57,553 bases of DNA from Bog-473 sp035551835 (lineage in GTDB: Bacteria > Actinomycetota > Acidimicrobiia > Acidimicrobiales > RAAP-2): contig DASZMN010000123.1 in NCBI GenBank assembly GCA_035551835.1, forward strand, positions 1 to 57,553. The letters are read 5' to 3'. Position numbers and translations under genes: made by a program. The notes below the pieces were generated by a model, which had not been told where the DNA came from, searched no databases, and saw only the letters and a program-made list of their open reading frames with translations. Positions 8,451 through 16,474 of the stretch are shown here, in pieces. Each line of letters opens with the position of its first letter. The first letter of the stretch is position 1.

Positions 8451-9514
8451 GCCGCCAGCCGGTCCCGTGGGGCACCCTCGCCAAGCTGGCGGTCTTCGTC
8501 GCCGTGGCCGTTCTGGCCACGGTCATCGTGACGGCCAGCCTGCTGAACCTCCGATCGCAGCCCCAGACGGGATACACCGCCGAGTTCACCAACGCATCGG
8601 GCCTGCAGCCCGGCGACTTCGTGGACATCGCGGGCGTGCAGGTCGGGGCGGTCACTGGCGTGCAGCTGCAGGGTCGGGTCGCCCTGGTGCACTTCACGGC
8701 GGACAGCGACCAGCGGCTGACGACGACCACGCATGCAAACGTCGACTACGCGAACCTGCTCGGGCAGCAACTGATCAGCTTGGTTCCAGGTTCGACGACG
8801 GGGCGGCCGCTCGCTCCCGGCGCGCAGATCCCGGTGACCCGCACGGAGCCGGCGCTCGACCTGACCGGCATCTTCAACGGCTTCCAGCCGCTGTTCTCCG
8901 CCCTGACGCCGCAGCAGGTGAACCAGCTGACCGCCTCTATCATCCAGATCTTCCAGGGTGAGTCGGGCAACATCTCCAACCTGGTGACGCAGACGGCGTC
9001 CCTCACCGAGAACCTGGCGCAGCGCCAGCAACTCATCGGCCAGGTCATTGACAACCTCAGTGCGGTCGCCGGCACCCTCGACACCCACGACCAGCAGCTG
9101 GTCACGATGATCGACCAGTTCGACAGCCTGGTGACCGGCCTGGCGAACGAACGGGGACAGATCGGGACGACCGTCGACAGCCTCAGTGGCCTCACCCATG
9201 CCGTGTCGGGTCTGCTCAGCCAGAGCCAGCCGACACTGGACCAAGCCATCAATGCGGTGGTCAGCGCGAGCCACACCGCAGCGCAGGACCAGAGCGGCTT
9301 CGACGGTGTGCTCAGCAACCTGCCGGCGTTCATCGAGACGCTCGACAAGGTCGCCAACTCGGGCAGCTGGCTCAACGTCTACATCTGCAACCTGACGCTC
9401 AACGTCCAGGGCACCATCAACCTCAACGTGCTCACGGGGCAGCCCAGCCTCCCGCTCACGCTGCCGTCGGGTCCCGTCGGGAACCAGAGCGTGCACACGG
9501 CAAATTGCGCATGA
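8447..9514 (+). CDS. mceB: MCE family protein (MceB position)
   Basis: The 355-residue protein starts at GTG 8447 inside a GTGA overlap with mceA. An N-terminal membrane helix (about 10-32) is followed by an MCE domain (FTNASGLQPGDFVDIAGVQVG). A long coiled helical region rich in Gln, Leu and Ser follows. Cys residues in YICNLTLN and at the extreme C-terminus are typical of MceB-type subunits. It is predicted to be an exported, membrane-anchored part of the hetero-hexameric MCE tube. Confidence 0.9.
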   Translation: MSRQPVPWGTLAKLAVFVAVAVLATVIVTASLLNLRSQPQTGYTAEFTNASGLQPGDFVDIAGVQVGAVTGVQLQGRVALVHFTADSDQRLTTTTHANVDYANLLGQQLISLVPGSTTGRPLAPGAQIPVTRTEPALDLTGIFNGFQPLFSALTPQQVNQLTASIIQIFQGESGNISNLVTQTASLTENLAQRQQLIGQVIDNLSAVAGTLDTHDQQLVTMIDQFDSLVTGLANERGQIGTTVDSLSGLTHAVSGLLSQSQPTLDQAINAVVSASHTAAQDQSGFDGVLSNLPAFIETLDKVANSGSWLNVYICNLTLNVQGTINLNVLTGQPSLPLTLPSGPVGNQSVHTANCA

Positions 9515-10527
9515 AACGATTCAGCGAACGCAACCATGTGGCCCTGGCCGTCGTCGGCAGCGCACTGCTGGTGGTGGTCGCGCTCGGTGCCATCAACTTC
9601 TCGAAGTTGCCGCTGATCAACGATCACACGGGCTACGGCGCCGCCTTCGCCGACTCTGCCGGGTTGGCCGCGGGCGACCCGGTCAGCGTGGCCGGCGTCG
9701 ACGTCGGCACCGTCAGCGGGTTGAGCCTGAGCGGGTCACACGTACTCGTGCAGTTCACGGTGCAGAACGGCGTCCACCTCGGCGGGCGCACCGCCGCGGC
9801 CGCCAAGGTGCTGACGCCGCTCGGCCAGGAATACCTCGACCTGGAGCCCGCCGGGACGGGCCAGATGGCGGCCGGGGCGGTCATTCCCGAAACGCGGACG
9901 CAAGAGACCCAGACGATCGTCAGCACCATCCGCGCCGGAGCGAACGTCGTGCAGGGGATCAACCTGCAACAACTCGAGCAGGCGCTGGTCGTCACGAATC
10001 AGGACCTCGAAGCGGTGCCGCCGGGCGCGACCGCGGACCTCCTCAAGGGGCTCTCGCAGTTGTCGAACGTCATCGCCTCGCGCTCGGGCGAGCTGGCGCA
10101 GCTCGTGCAGAACGTCTCGCAGCTGACGGCGACCCTGCAACAGCACGGCAGCCAGCTCTTCACCCTTATCGGTCAGAGCGATCTCGTGCTCCAGGTGCTC
10201 AACCAGCGTCACGCTGCGATCGATCAGCTCCTGAAGTCGACGGCCTCGTTGACCCAGCAGCTGCAGGCGCTGCTCGCGTCGCATCAAGCGCAGATCGGGC
10301 CGTTGCTCGGCGACCTGCAGACGGTCAGTGGGGTGCTGGCCAAGGACGGCACCGACATCGCGGCGGCCATCCCGCTGTTGGCGGCGGCCAACAAGTATCT
10401 GGCCAACGTGACCGGTTCGGGTGCCTTCGGGGACTTTGTGATGCCGGCCGGCCTCATCCCCGACAACATCATCGCCCAGTGCACCAAGCCGGGCGCCACC
10501 AAGCCGGTCACCGGGTGCAACCCGTGA
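9511..10527 (+). CDS. mceC: MCE family protein (MceC position)
   Basis: The 338-residue protein starts at ATG 9511, overlapping the mceB stop as ATGA. It has a membrane helix (about 11-30) and an MCE domain with the repeated motif FADSAGLAAGDPVSVAGVDVG (core shown). A Gln/Leu-rich helical tube segment follows. The C-terminus carries two Cys residues. It is a structural subunit of the lipid importer. Confidence 0.9.
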   Translation: MKRFSERNHVALAVVGSALLVVVALGAINFSKLPLINDHTGYGAAFADSAGLAAGDPVSVAGVDVGTVSGLSLSGSHVLVQFTVQNGVHLGGRTAAAAKVLTPLGQEYLDLEPAGTGQMAAGAVIPETRTQETQTIVSTIRAGANVVQGINLQQLEQALVVTNQDLEAVPPGATADLLKGLSQLSNVIASRSGELAQLVQNVSQLTATLQQHGSQLFTLIGQSDLVLQVLNQRHAAIDQLLKSTASLTQQLQALLASHQAQIGPLLGDLQTVSGVLAKDGTDIAAAIPLLAAANKYLANVTGSGAFGDFVMPAGLIPDNIIAQCTKPGATKPVTGCNP

Positions 10528-11687
10528 AGCGGCGCGGCCGGATGATCGTGGCGGCGCTCGTTGCGGGCGTCCTCGTCGTCGGGGTCGTGGCGTTCTTCGG
10601 CGTGCGTACCGCGCTCGCGACGCCGACCTACACCGTGACCGCAAACTTCCCCGAGGCGCCCGGTGTGTACGTCGGCAACCACGTGGACGTCTTGGGGATC
10701 CCGGTCGGGTCGGTCTCCGCCGTCACGCCGCACCCCACCTATGTCTCGGTGGTGATGCAGGTGCACACCGACGTGAAAGTCCCGGCCAATGCGATCGCGG
10801 CGCTGATGGCACCGGACCTGGTCAACGACCGCTATATCCAGCTCGACCCGGTGTACCGGCACGGAGCGACCATGGCGGACCACGGGGTCATCCCGATGCA
10901 CCGGACCGCGCTGCCGCAGTCGGTGGATCAGACGATCTCGCTGCTCGACCAGCTGATTCAGGCGCTCGGTCCGATGGGCGCCAACAAGAACGGCGTGCTC
11001 AGCCAATTCGTGCACGACGTGGCTCAGACCGTCGGCCACAACGGCCCGAGCTTTCACACCACGGTCGTCGCGCTCGGGAAGGCCTTGCAAGCGCTCTCGA
11101 ACGATGGTCCCTCGATCACCAACCTCCTCGACAACGCGGGTGCCTTCACCAACCAGGCCGCCGCCAACGATCAGGAGTTCCAGTCGTTCGCCAACGACCT
11201 GTCCTCGGCCACCTCGCTGATCGCGTCCGACAGCTCCGACGTCGGGAGCGCCCTGTCGTCGCTCAAGCAGGTGCTGTCCGAGGTGACCTCGTACGTCAAC
11301 GGCAACGTCGGATCCATCGGCACCGTGCTGTCGAACGTCAACTCGTTCACGGCGCAGGTGCTCTCCCAGCAGCAACAGCTAGGACAGGCGTTCGCCTACG
11401 GAGGGCTCGTGCTCCAGAACCTCAGCAACGCGATCGTCACCGAGCCGGACGGTTCGACGGCGCTGCGCATCCGTTACGACCCGTCGCTCGACACGAAGTC
11501 GTTCGTCCAGCAGATCTGCGGCGATGAGCTGACACGGATACTCGAGCTGGGCGCGCAGCAGGCGAAGAGCTCGGAGCTGAACCTGGCCTGCGCCGCCAGC
11601 TCCGCCCTGTCGCAGATGGATGCGCCGCCCAACGCCCAACAGGGTCCGGACCTGTCCCTCCAGGCGCTGCTGGGGGCCGAGCCGTGA
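10524..11687 (+). CDS. mceD: MCE family protein (MceD position)
   Basis: The 387-residue product starts at GTG 10524 in a GTGA overlap with mceC. An N-terminal membrane helix (about 8-28) precedes the MCE domain (FPEAPGVYVGNHVDVLGIPVG). Long amphipathic helices follow, with Asn/Ser/Gln-rich stretches. A Cys-containing region near the C-terminus (QQICGDELTR) resembles other MceD proteins. It is part of the same coupled operon. Confidence 0.9.
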   Translation: MKRRGRMIVAALVAGVLVVGVVAFFGVRTALATPTYTVTANFPEAPGVYVGNHVDVLGIPVGSVSAVTPHPTYVSVVMQVHTDVKVPANAIAALMAPDLVNDRYIQLDPVYRHGATMADHGVIPMHRTALPQSVDQTISLLDQLIQALGPMGANKNGVLSQFVHDVAQTVGHNGPSFHTTVVALGKALQALSNDGPSITNLLDNAGAFTNQAAANDQEFQSFANDLSSATSLIASDSSDVGSALSSLKQVLSEVTSYVNGNVGSIGTVLSNVNSFTAQVLSQQQQLGQAFAYGGLVLQNLSNAIVTEPDGSTALRIRYDPSLDTKSFVQQICGDELTRILELGAQQAKSSELNLACAASSALSQMDAPPNAQQGPDLSLQALLGAEP

Positions 11688-12769
11688 TCGCGCGCGGTCG
11701 AGGGATCCGGCGACGGGCGGCGGGGGTGGTCGTGGGGGTGCTGGCCGCCGCCGTGGTGGGCACGGGATGCGGCCTGTCCTTCCAGGCGCTGCCGAAGCCG
11801 GGCGGCGTCAGCGGGCCCAGCTACAAACTCACCGCGGTCTTCGGCAACGTGCTCAACCTCCCGGTGCAGGCGCGGGTCCTCGTCGGAGCGGACCAGGTGG
11901 GCGACGTCAGCTCCATCTCGACGTCGCACTTCAAGGCGGACCTCACCCTGACGATCCGCCGTGCCATCCGGATCCCCCAGGGCACGACGGCCCAGATCCT
12001 GTTCGTCGACCCGCTGGGCGACGAGTTCATACAGCTCTACCCGCCGCGGGGACGGCCGCACGGCCCGTATCTCACCGACGGCTCGGTGGTGCCCGAGCGC
12101 GACACCTCGAGCGCGCCGTCCATCGCCGATACCCTCGCGGCGCTCGGTGCCCTGCTCAACGGTGGCGGCCTCAACCAGTTGGAGACGATCGTCACCAACC
12201 TGAACCAGGCCCTGGGTGGGCACCAGGAGCAGATCCGGCGGATCATCGACGACCTGTCCTTCACGGTGACGGCGCTCAACGCCAACAAGAGCTCGGTCGA
12301 CAACGCCCTGTCCTCGCTGGCCGCCTTGAGCGCGCAGCTGGCGAAGGGCGATGCCGCCATCGCCAACGGCATCGACAGCATCGGACCGGCCGTGTCCGTA
12401 CTCTCCTCGGAGAACCAGGACTTCCAGAACCTGCTGACGGCGACGAACAACCTCTCGAACGTGGCCGACTCGATCGTCACCCAGAGCAGCTCGTCCATCC
12501 TCGGAACGATCCAGCAGCTCTACGCGGTGGTCAACCAGATGGTCGGGGTGCAGTCGGATCTGGGCCCGACGCTCAGCGACCTGGCCAACTTCGAGTCGCA
12601 GACGAAGAAGATCGCGCCCGGGAGCTATCTCCAGCTCTCGCTGAACGGCACCGCCATCGTCGACCAGTCCTCGCTCCTGGGGCCGAACGTCGCGTCGCCT
12701 ACTGCTTCGGGTACCTCGGACTCGACCACGCGGGCCATCAACGGGCTTCTCGGGGCGGGGCTGCCATGA
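11684..12769 (+). CDS. mceE: MCE family lipoprotein (MceE/LprK position)
   Basis: The 361-residue protein starts at GTG 11684 in a GTGA overlap. In mce operons the fifth MCE gene usually encodes a lipoprotein. Here a basic N-region, a hydrophobic core (about 12-26) and Cys29 in GTGC fit that, although Gly rather than Leu/Val at position -3 makes the lipobox weak. The MCE domain follows (VLNLPVQARVLVGADQVG), then helical tube segments. It would be lipid-anchored on the outer face of the membrane. Confidence 0.88.
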   Translation: MIARGRGIRRRAAGVVVGVLAAAVVGTGCGLSFQALPKPGGVSGPSYKLTAVFGNVLNLPVQARVLVGADQVGDVSSISTSHFKADLTLTIRRAIRIPQGTTAQILFVDPLGDEFIQLYPPRGRPHGPYLTDGSVVPERDTSSAPSIADTLAALGALLNGGGLNQLETIVTNLNQALGGHQEQIRRIIDDLSFTVTALNANKSSVDNALSSLAALSAQLAKGDAAIANGIDSIGPAVSVLSSENQDFQNLLTATNNLSNVADSIVTQSSSSILGTIQQLYAVVNQMVGVQSDLGPTLSDLANFESQTKKIAPGSYLQLSLNGTAIVDQSSLLGPNVASPTASGTSDSTTRAINGLLGAGLP

Positions 12770-13857
12770 GCAGGGCACAGGTCTGGGTCCGGGTCAGCGC
12801 CCTGGTCGTGGTCGCACTGCTGGGCGTGTACTACATCACGTTCGACGTGATCGGGTGGCGCATCGGCGCCCAGTCCTTCCAGGTGACCGTCGACCTGCCC
12901 CGCGGCGGCGGGCTGTATTCGGACGGGTTCGTGACCTACCGCGGCGTCGATGTCGGGCGGATCGCGTCGCTGACCCTGAGCCCGTCCGGCGCGGTGGCCA
13001 CCTTGGCCATCGACCCGGGCACGAGCATCCCCGCCAACGCGATCGCCCACGTGCACGAATTGTCGGTCGCCGGCGAGCAGTACCTCGACCTGGTGCCGAC
13101 CTCGCCGCAGGGTCCCGTGCTGCACGCCGGCAGCCTGATCCCGCTCGGCCACACCGTGGTGCCCGTCAGCGTCTTCCAGCTCTTGAGCGACGCGGGCCAG
13201 CTGATCGGGAGTATCAAGTCGAGCGAGGTGCAGACGATCACAGACGCCCTCGGGACGGGATTCGCCGACACGGGACAGGCTTTGCGCAATATCACGGTCG
13301 CGTCGCGCCATCTCATTTCGGCCCTGCAGGCCGCGCTAGCGGCGACCGTCACCCTCATCAACGCGGGCGGAGCGGTGCTCTCCACCGCGCAGGCCTCCAG
13401 CGCCGACATCCTGTCGTTCAGCCAGTCGCTCGCCACCATCACCGCGCAGCTGTCCGCCTCGAACGCCGACATCGTGGCCGTGCTCGACAACGGGGTGCCC
13501 ACCGAGCAGGCGGTGCAAAAGTTCATCGGGTCCGACGGCGCCGCCCTCATTCAGCTGATCAAGGAGCTCGACGGCCTGTCGGACGTCGCCATCGCCCAGC
13601 AGCCGGCCGTCGTCTCCCTCCTCCAGCAGCTGCCGGGGTTCGTGAACAAGATCGCCGATACCGCTTCGGGGGGCTCGGTGGCCGTGAACATCTACTACAA
13701 CACGAAGAATTCGGTGTGCCCGTACCTGTCGGGGGCGCAGACGCCCGAGCCGACGGCGGCCACGGGTGCACCGGACCTGATGCGCACCTGCACCCTGCAG
13801 GCACCCGATCTCCTGCAACGGGGATCGGCGGAAGCACCCCTATCCTCGGGAGGTTAG
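12766..13857 (+). CDS. mceF: MCE family protein (MceF position)
   Basis: The 363-residue sixth MCE subunit starts at ATG 12766 (ATGA overlap with mceE). It has a membrane helix (about 9-28), an MCE domain (LPRGGGLYSDGFVTYRGVDVG) and a helical region. Near the C-terminus YYNTKNSVCPYL and a second Cys are typical of MceF. It completes the yrbEA-B-mceA-F set, so the importer operon is intact. The stop at 13857 is 2 bp before the next gene. Confidence 0.9.
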   Translation: MSRAQVWVRVSALVVVALLGVYYITFDVIGWRIGAQSFQVTVDLPRGGGLYSDGFVTYRGVDVGRIASLTLSPSGAVATLAIDPGTSIPANAIAHVHELSVAGEQYLDLVPTSPQGPVLHAGSLIPLGHTVVPVSVFQLLSDAGQLIGSIKSSEVQTITDALGTGFADTGQALRNITVASRHLISALQAALAATVTLINAGGAVLSTAQASSADILSFSQSLATITAQLSASNADIVAVLDNGVPTEQAVQKFIGSDGAALIQLIKELDGLSDVAIAQQPAVVSLLQQLPGFVNKIADTASGGSVAVNIYYNTKNSVCPYLSGAQTPEPTAATGAPDLMRTCTLQAPDLLQRGSAEAPLSSGG

Positions 13858-13859
13858 GC

Positions 13860-14498
13860 ATGTCGGAAGAGGCCGTGTTGGACAGAGAGAACGACCCAGA
13901 CGTGGTGCCGGGCGAGCACCCGGTCGGCGCAGCAGGGGGCGACGCGACCGACGCCGCGGGTGCGATCGACGCAGAGTCTGACCCGTCGCTCCGGCGAGAG
14001 CGCCGTGACCCCCCGGGGCGCCGACGTTTCGGGATCGTCGAGGTCGTCGCCCTGATTGTCATCGTGGCTCTGGCGGTCGCCCTGATCATCTCCCGAGTCC
14101 AGCTGTCGAACCAGGACTCGCTGAACGCGGACCGATCGAGTGCCGCGGCAGCGGCCACGACCGACGCCATCGATGTCGCCACCTACAGCTATCTCCACCT
14201 GCACCGCGACTTCGGCAAGGTCGAGGCCGAGTCCACTGCGTCGTTCCGTCGTAGCTTCATCCGCTCGAGCGGCAGCCTCTCCAAGGTGCTGGTGCAGTAC
14301 AAGGCGACCGCGTCGGCCAAGGTCTTGACCGCGGCCGTCGAGTCGATCAGCGATTCGAAGGCGGTCGTCCTGCTGTTCGTGAACCAGTCGGTGGCCAACT
14401 CGACTCAGCACGGTACGAGCACGGATGACAGCCGCATCGAGGTCACGCTCGTGCACGGCGGCAGCGGCTGGTTGCTGAACGACCTCAAGCTCCTTTGA
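13860..14498 (+). CDS. Mce-associated membrane protein
   Basis: The 212-residue protein has an acidic, disordered N-terminus (1-52), one membrane helix at about 58-79 and a C-terminal extracytoplasmic domain. The C-terminal fold resembles the small Mas/Mam proteins that follow mce genes in actinobacteria (SNTF2-like shape, with VEAESTASFRRSFI and VTLVHGGSGWLLNDL). It probably stabilises the Mce complex. The start at ATG 13860 is immediately downstream of mceF, in the same operon. Confidence 0.85.
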   Translation: MSEEAVLDRENDPDVVPGEHPVGAAGGDATDAAGAIDAESDPSLRRERRDPPGRRRFGIVEVVALIVIVALAVALIISRVQLSNQDSLNADRSSAAAAATTDAIDVATYSYLHLHRDFGKVEAESTASFRRSFIRSSGSLSKVLVQYKATASAKVLTAAVESISDSKAVVLLFVNQSVANSTQHGTSTDDSRIEVTLVHGGSGWLLNDLKLL

Positions 14499-14504
14499 CG
14501 CCGG

Positions 14505-14828
14505 GTGGAAGGGCCAACCCCTCCGCCCGGCGGGCCGCACCCTCGACCCCGTGGCTTCGTCGGCCCCGGAGTGAAGAATCTCGGCCTTGACGGCTCGGCG
14601 CCGGCCGCCGGCCCCAACTCGGCCGGACCGAACAGCGGGCAGACGACCGTCCCCGCCAGCGGGACGACGGGCACCTGGGTGGACGAGACTGACATCCGGC
14701 CGATGTTGATGTACCTCACCGGGTTGCGCGATGACTACGAGCACGACGGCCGGGTCATCATCGAGATCCTGCAGAGCCCGAACTGTGGCGGCTTGCTCCA
14801 GACGGCCGCCGAACTCGCGAATTCATGA
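14505..14828 (+). CDS. small protein resembling a phosphatase C-terminal tail
   Basis: The 107-residue frame starts at GTG 14505, with a later GTG at 14571 also possible. The first 45 residues are Pro/Gly-rich and unstructured. The last 55 (WVDETDIRPMLMYLTGLRDD core, then DGRVIIEIL) resemble the C-terminal end of secreted alkaline-phosphatase-superfamily proteins, as I recall them. If that is right, this is a remnant of a larger gene whose catalytic part is lost. It lies 6 bp after the Mce-associated gene and could be co-transcribed. Function is unknown. Confidence 0.45.
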   Translation: MEGPTPPPGGPHPRPRGFVGPGVKNLGLDGSAPAAGPNSAGPNSGQTTVPASGTTGTWVDETDIRPMLMYLTGLRDDYEHDGRVIIEILQSPNCGGLLQTAAELANS

Positions 14829-14903
14829 CGCCGACGTCGGCGCCGTCGTTCAAGGGGCGCGCTGGGCCGCGCGGGCATGCCCACTCCGGGCGACCGAGGC
14901 GCG

Positions 14904-15230
14904 TCATTGCCAGCCGACGCGGCGCAGCACGTGCGACCGGCAGCGCGCCATCCGCGCACGCTCGAAGTCGCACTCGGACTCCACCACGCAGTCACAGCTG
15001 ATCGCTTGCCCGTGGCAGGCGGGGCAGCGCTCCAGGCAGCAACCGGGGTGGTGGACGCCGCCGATCGGCGTCCCGCAGTCCCGGCACTCCTCGGGCTCGT
15101 AACGGTGCCTCGGGCGCGGCTCCTGGCCCCAGCGGATGGGCGGGTACGCCCTGCCCTCGATGACGACCGGATCGGTCAGGCAGCTGATGCCATCGGACAT
15201 TTCGCCCCCGCAGTGCCAACAGATCGCCAT
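14904..15230 (-). CDS. small Cys-rich protein with zinc-ribbon-like knuckles
   Basis: The 108-residue protein starts at ATG 15230. A near-perfect Shine-Dalgarno (AAGGAGGG on the minus strand) lies a few bases upstream, which supports both start and gene. It carries several CxxC or CxxxC knuckles: CWHCGG, CRDCG, CCLERCPACHG and CDC, plus more Cys/His, consistent with two or more structural zinc sites. It lacks a membrane segment and any catalytic motif I recognise. The basic C-terminus could contact nucleic acid. It stands alone between unrelated genes. Confidence 0.75.
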   Translation of the reverse strand: MAICWHCGGEMSDGISCLTDPVVIEGRAYPPIRWGQEPRPRHRYEPEECRDCGTPIGGVHHPGCCLERCPACHGQAISCDCVVESECDFERARMARCRSHVLRRVGWQ

Positions 15231-15320
15231 TGACCCTCCTTAGCTCAACCCTGTCGTCCGATCATCTCAGGCCCCTGTGACGGCGGCGCGGATGGCTGGC
15301 GGTCCGCCACGCCGGCTGCT

Positions 15321-15326
15321 TACGCT
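15321..15326 (+). promoter_or_regulatory. -10 element of the SDR gene (leaderless type)
   Basis: TACGCT ends 6 nt before ATG 15333. No ribosome-binding site is present between them, so the mRNA is probably leaderless. Confidence 0.5.
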
Positions 15327-15332
15327 GCGGCC

Positions 15333-16157
15333 ATGGTGACAACGAAGAGCGAGACCGAGGACGGATTCCGAGCAGCCGGGTTGCTGTCGGGCAAGGTGTG
15401 TGTCGTGTCGGGGGTCGGCCCCGGGCTCGGGCGTCAGGCCGCGCTGGCCCTGGCCGCCCACGGGGCCGACGTCGTGTTGGCGGCGCGCCAGCAGGCCCGA
15501 CTCGACGAGGTGCTGGAGGAGGTGGTCGGTTTGGGTGCCCGGGCGATCGCGGTGCCGACCAACATCGTCGACCCCGACGCCTGTGTTGCGCTCATGGCCG
15601 CGGCGAGCGGGGAATTCGGCGGGATCGACGTCGTGGTGAACAACGCGTTCCGCAGCGACGTCTTCCAGAGTTTCGAAGACGTCGACCTCTCCATTTGGCG
15701 CAAGATCATGGACGTCAACCTCTTCGGCTCCTTGCAGATGACGAAGGCGGCGCTGCCCTTCCTGCGCCAACGCGGTGGGGGCTCGGTGGTGAACGTGGCG
15801 TCGATGGTGACCCGCCAGCCGCAGCCGGCGCAGGGTGGGTACGCCATCTCCAAGGGTGCACTCCTCACCGCGACCCGGGTGCTCGCCTACGAGCTCGGTC
15901 CCTCGAACATCCGCGTCAACGCGGTCGTCCCGGGATGGATGGCCGGCCCGTCGGTGGACATGTACATCGAGATGACCTCGAGCGGCCGGGGCGTGTCGGC
16001 GCAGGAGGTCATCGACGAGCTCAATGCCCGGGTTCCCTTGGGGCGGATCCCGCGCGACGCGGACGTTGCCGGCGCCATCGTCTACCTGGCGTCCGACCTG
16101 TCCTCGGCCATGACCGGACAGGCGCTCGACACCAACGGTGGCGAGATCTTCGCCTGA
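15333..16157 (+). CDS. short-chain dehydrogenase/reductase
   Basis: The 274-residue classical SDR carries a Rossmann cofactor motif (GVGPGLG, a variant of TGxxxGxG), the structural NNAF motif, catalytic serine in NVASM and the YAISK catalytic Tyr/Lys pair. The C-terminal block GQALDTNGG is typical. It should catalyse NAD(P)-dependent oxidation or reduction of an alcohol/ketone in the cytoplasm. The Arg in AARQQ after beta2 is compatible with NADP, but cofactor choice is uncertain. Closeness to the Mce/CoA-transferase cluster suggests lipid or steroid substrates, by inference only. Confidence 0.92.
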   Translation: MVTTKSETEDGFRAAGLLSGKVCVVSGVGPGLGRQAALALAAHGADVVLAARQQARLDEVLEEVVGLGARAIAVPTNIVDPDACVALMAAASGEFGGIDVVVNNAFRSDVFQSFEDVDLSIWRKIMDVNLFGSLQMTKAALPFLRQRGGGSVVNVASMVTRQPQPAQGGYAISKGALLTATRVLAYELGPSNIRVNAVVPGWMAGPSVDMYIEMTSSGRGVSAQEVIDELNARVPLGRIPRDADVAGAIVYLASDLSSAMTGQALDTNGGEIFA

Positions 16158-16176
16158 ACAGATGGGGTTGGACGCC

Positions 16177-16204
16177 GACCGGCGACCGGCGACCGGCGAC
16201 CGGC
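16177..16204 (+). repeat. 7-bp tandem repeat, four copies
   Basis: Four perfect head-to-tail copies of GACCGGC follow the SDR stop codon by 20 bp. The unit length is not a multiple of three and the site is non-coding. Confidence 0.85.
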
Positions 16205-16417
16205 GATCGCCTCGGCGGCCCCAACGGCCGGCGTTGTCGCCGCGCTAAGCGGTCGCCTCTGTTCCGCTGAGAAGGCGGCGCACCGAGGGCGTGCGTCGGT
16301 GTCGGAAAGGCGCGTCACTCTCAGGTGACTTCGGGCACCGACTTATGAATCCGGCCGATAGAAGGCCGATTTGCACGAAACATTAGGAGCAGCGCGTATG
16401 CACTCGGAGGTAGCGCC
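16205..16417. other. intergenic stretch, nothing recognised
   Basis: Together with flanking bases this makes about 310 bp between the SDR stop and the LCP stop. It is convergent with the LCP gene. No clear terminator, tRNA or conserved frame is seen apart from the tiny frame at 16418. Confidence 0.5.
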
Positions 16418-16474
16418 ATGTTCTTCGCGTATACGGGCCACATCGACGCCCGCACGTCGAAGCCGTCGACCTAG
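16418..16474 (+). CDS. 18-codon frame with a good ribosome-binding site
   Basis: ATG 16418 is preceded by CGGAGGTAGCGCC, a plausible Shine-Dalgarno at the right distance. The frame encodes only 18 residues (MFFAYTGHIDARTSKPST) and its stop overlaps the LCP stop on the other strand. It could be the truncated start of a lost gene or a chance frame. No function can be assigned. Confidence 0.25.
   Translation: MFFAYTGHIDARTSKPST

Noticed and set aside
16177..16204. CRISPR-like repeat
   Set aside because: Units are 7 bp without spacers, so this is a simple tandem repeat.
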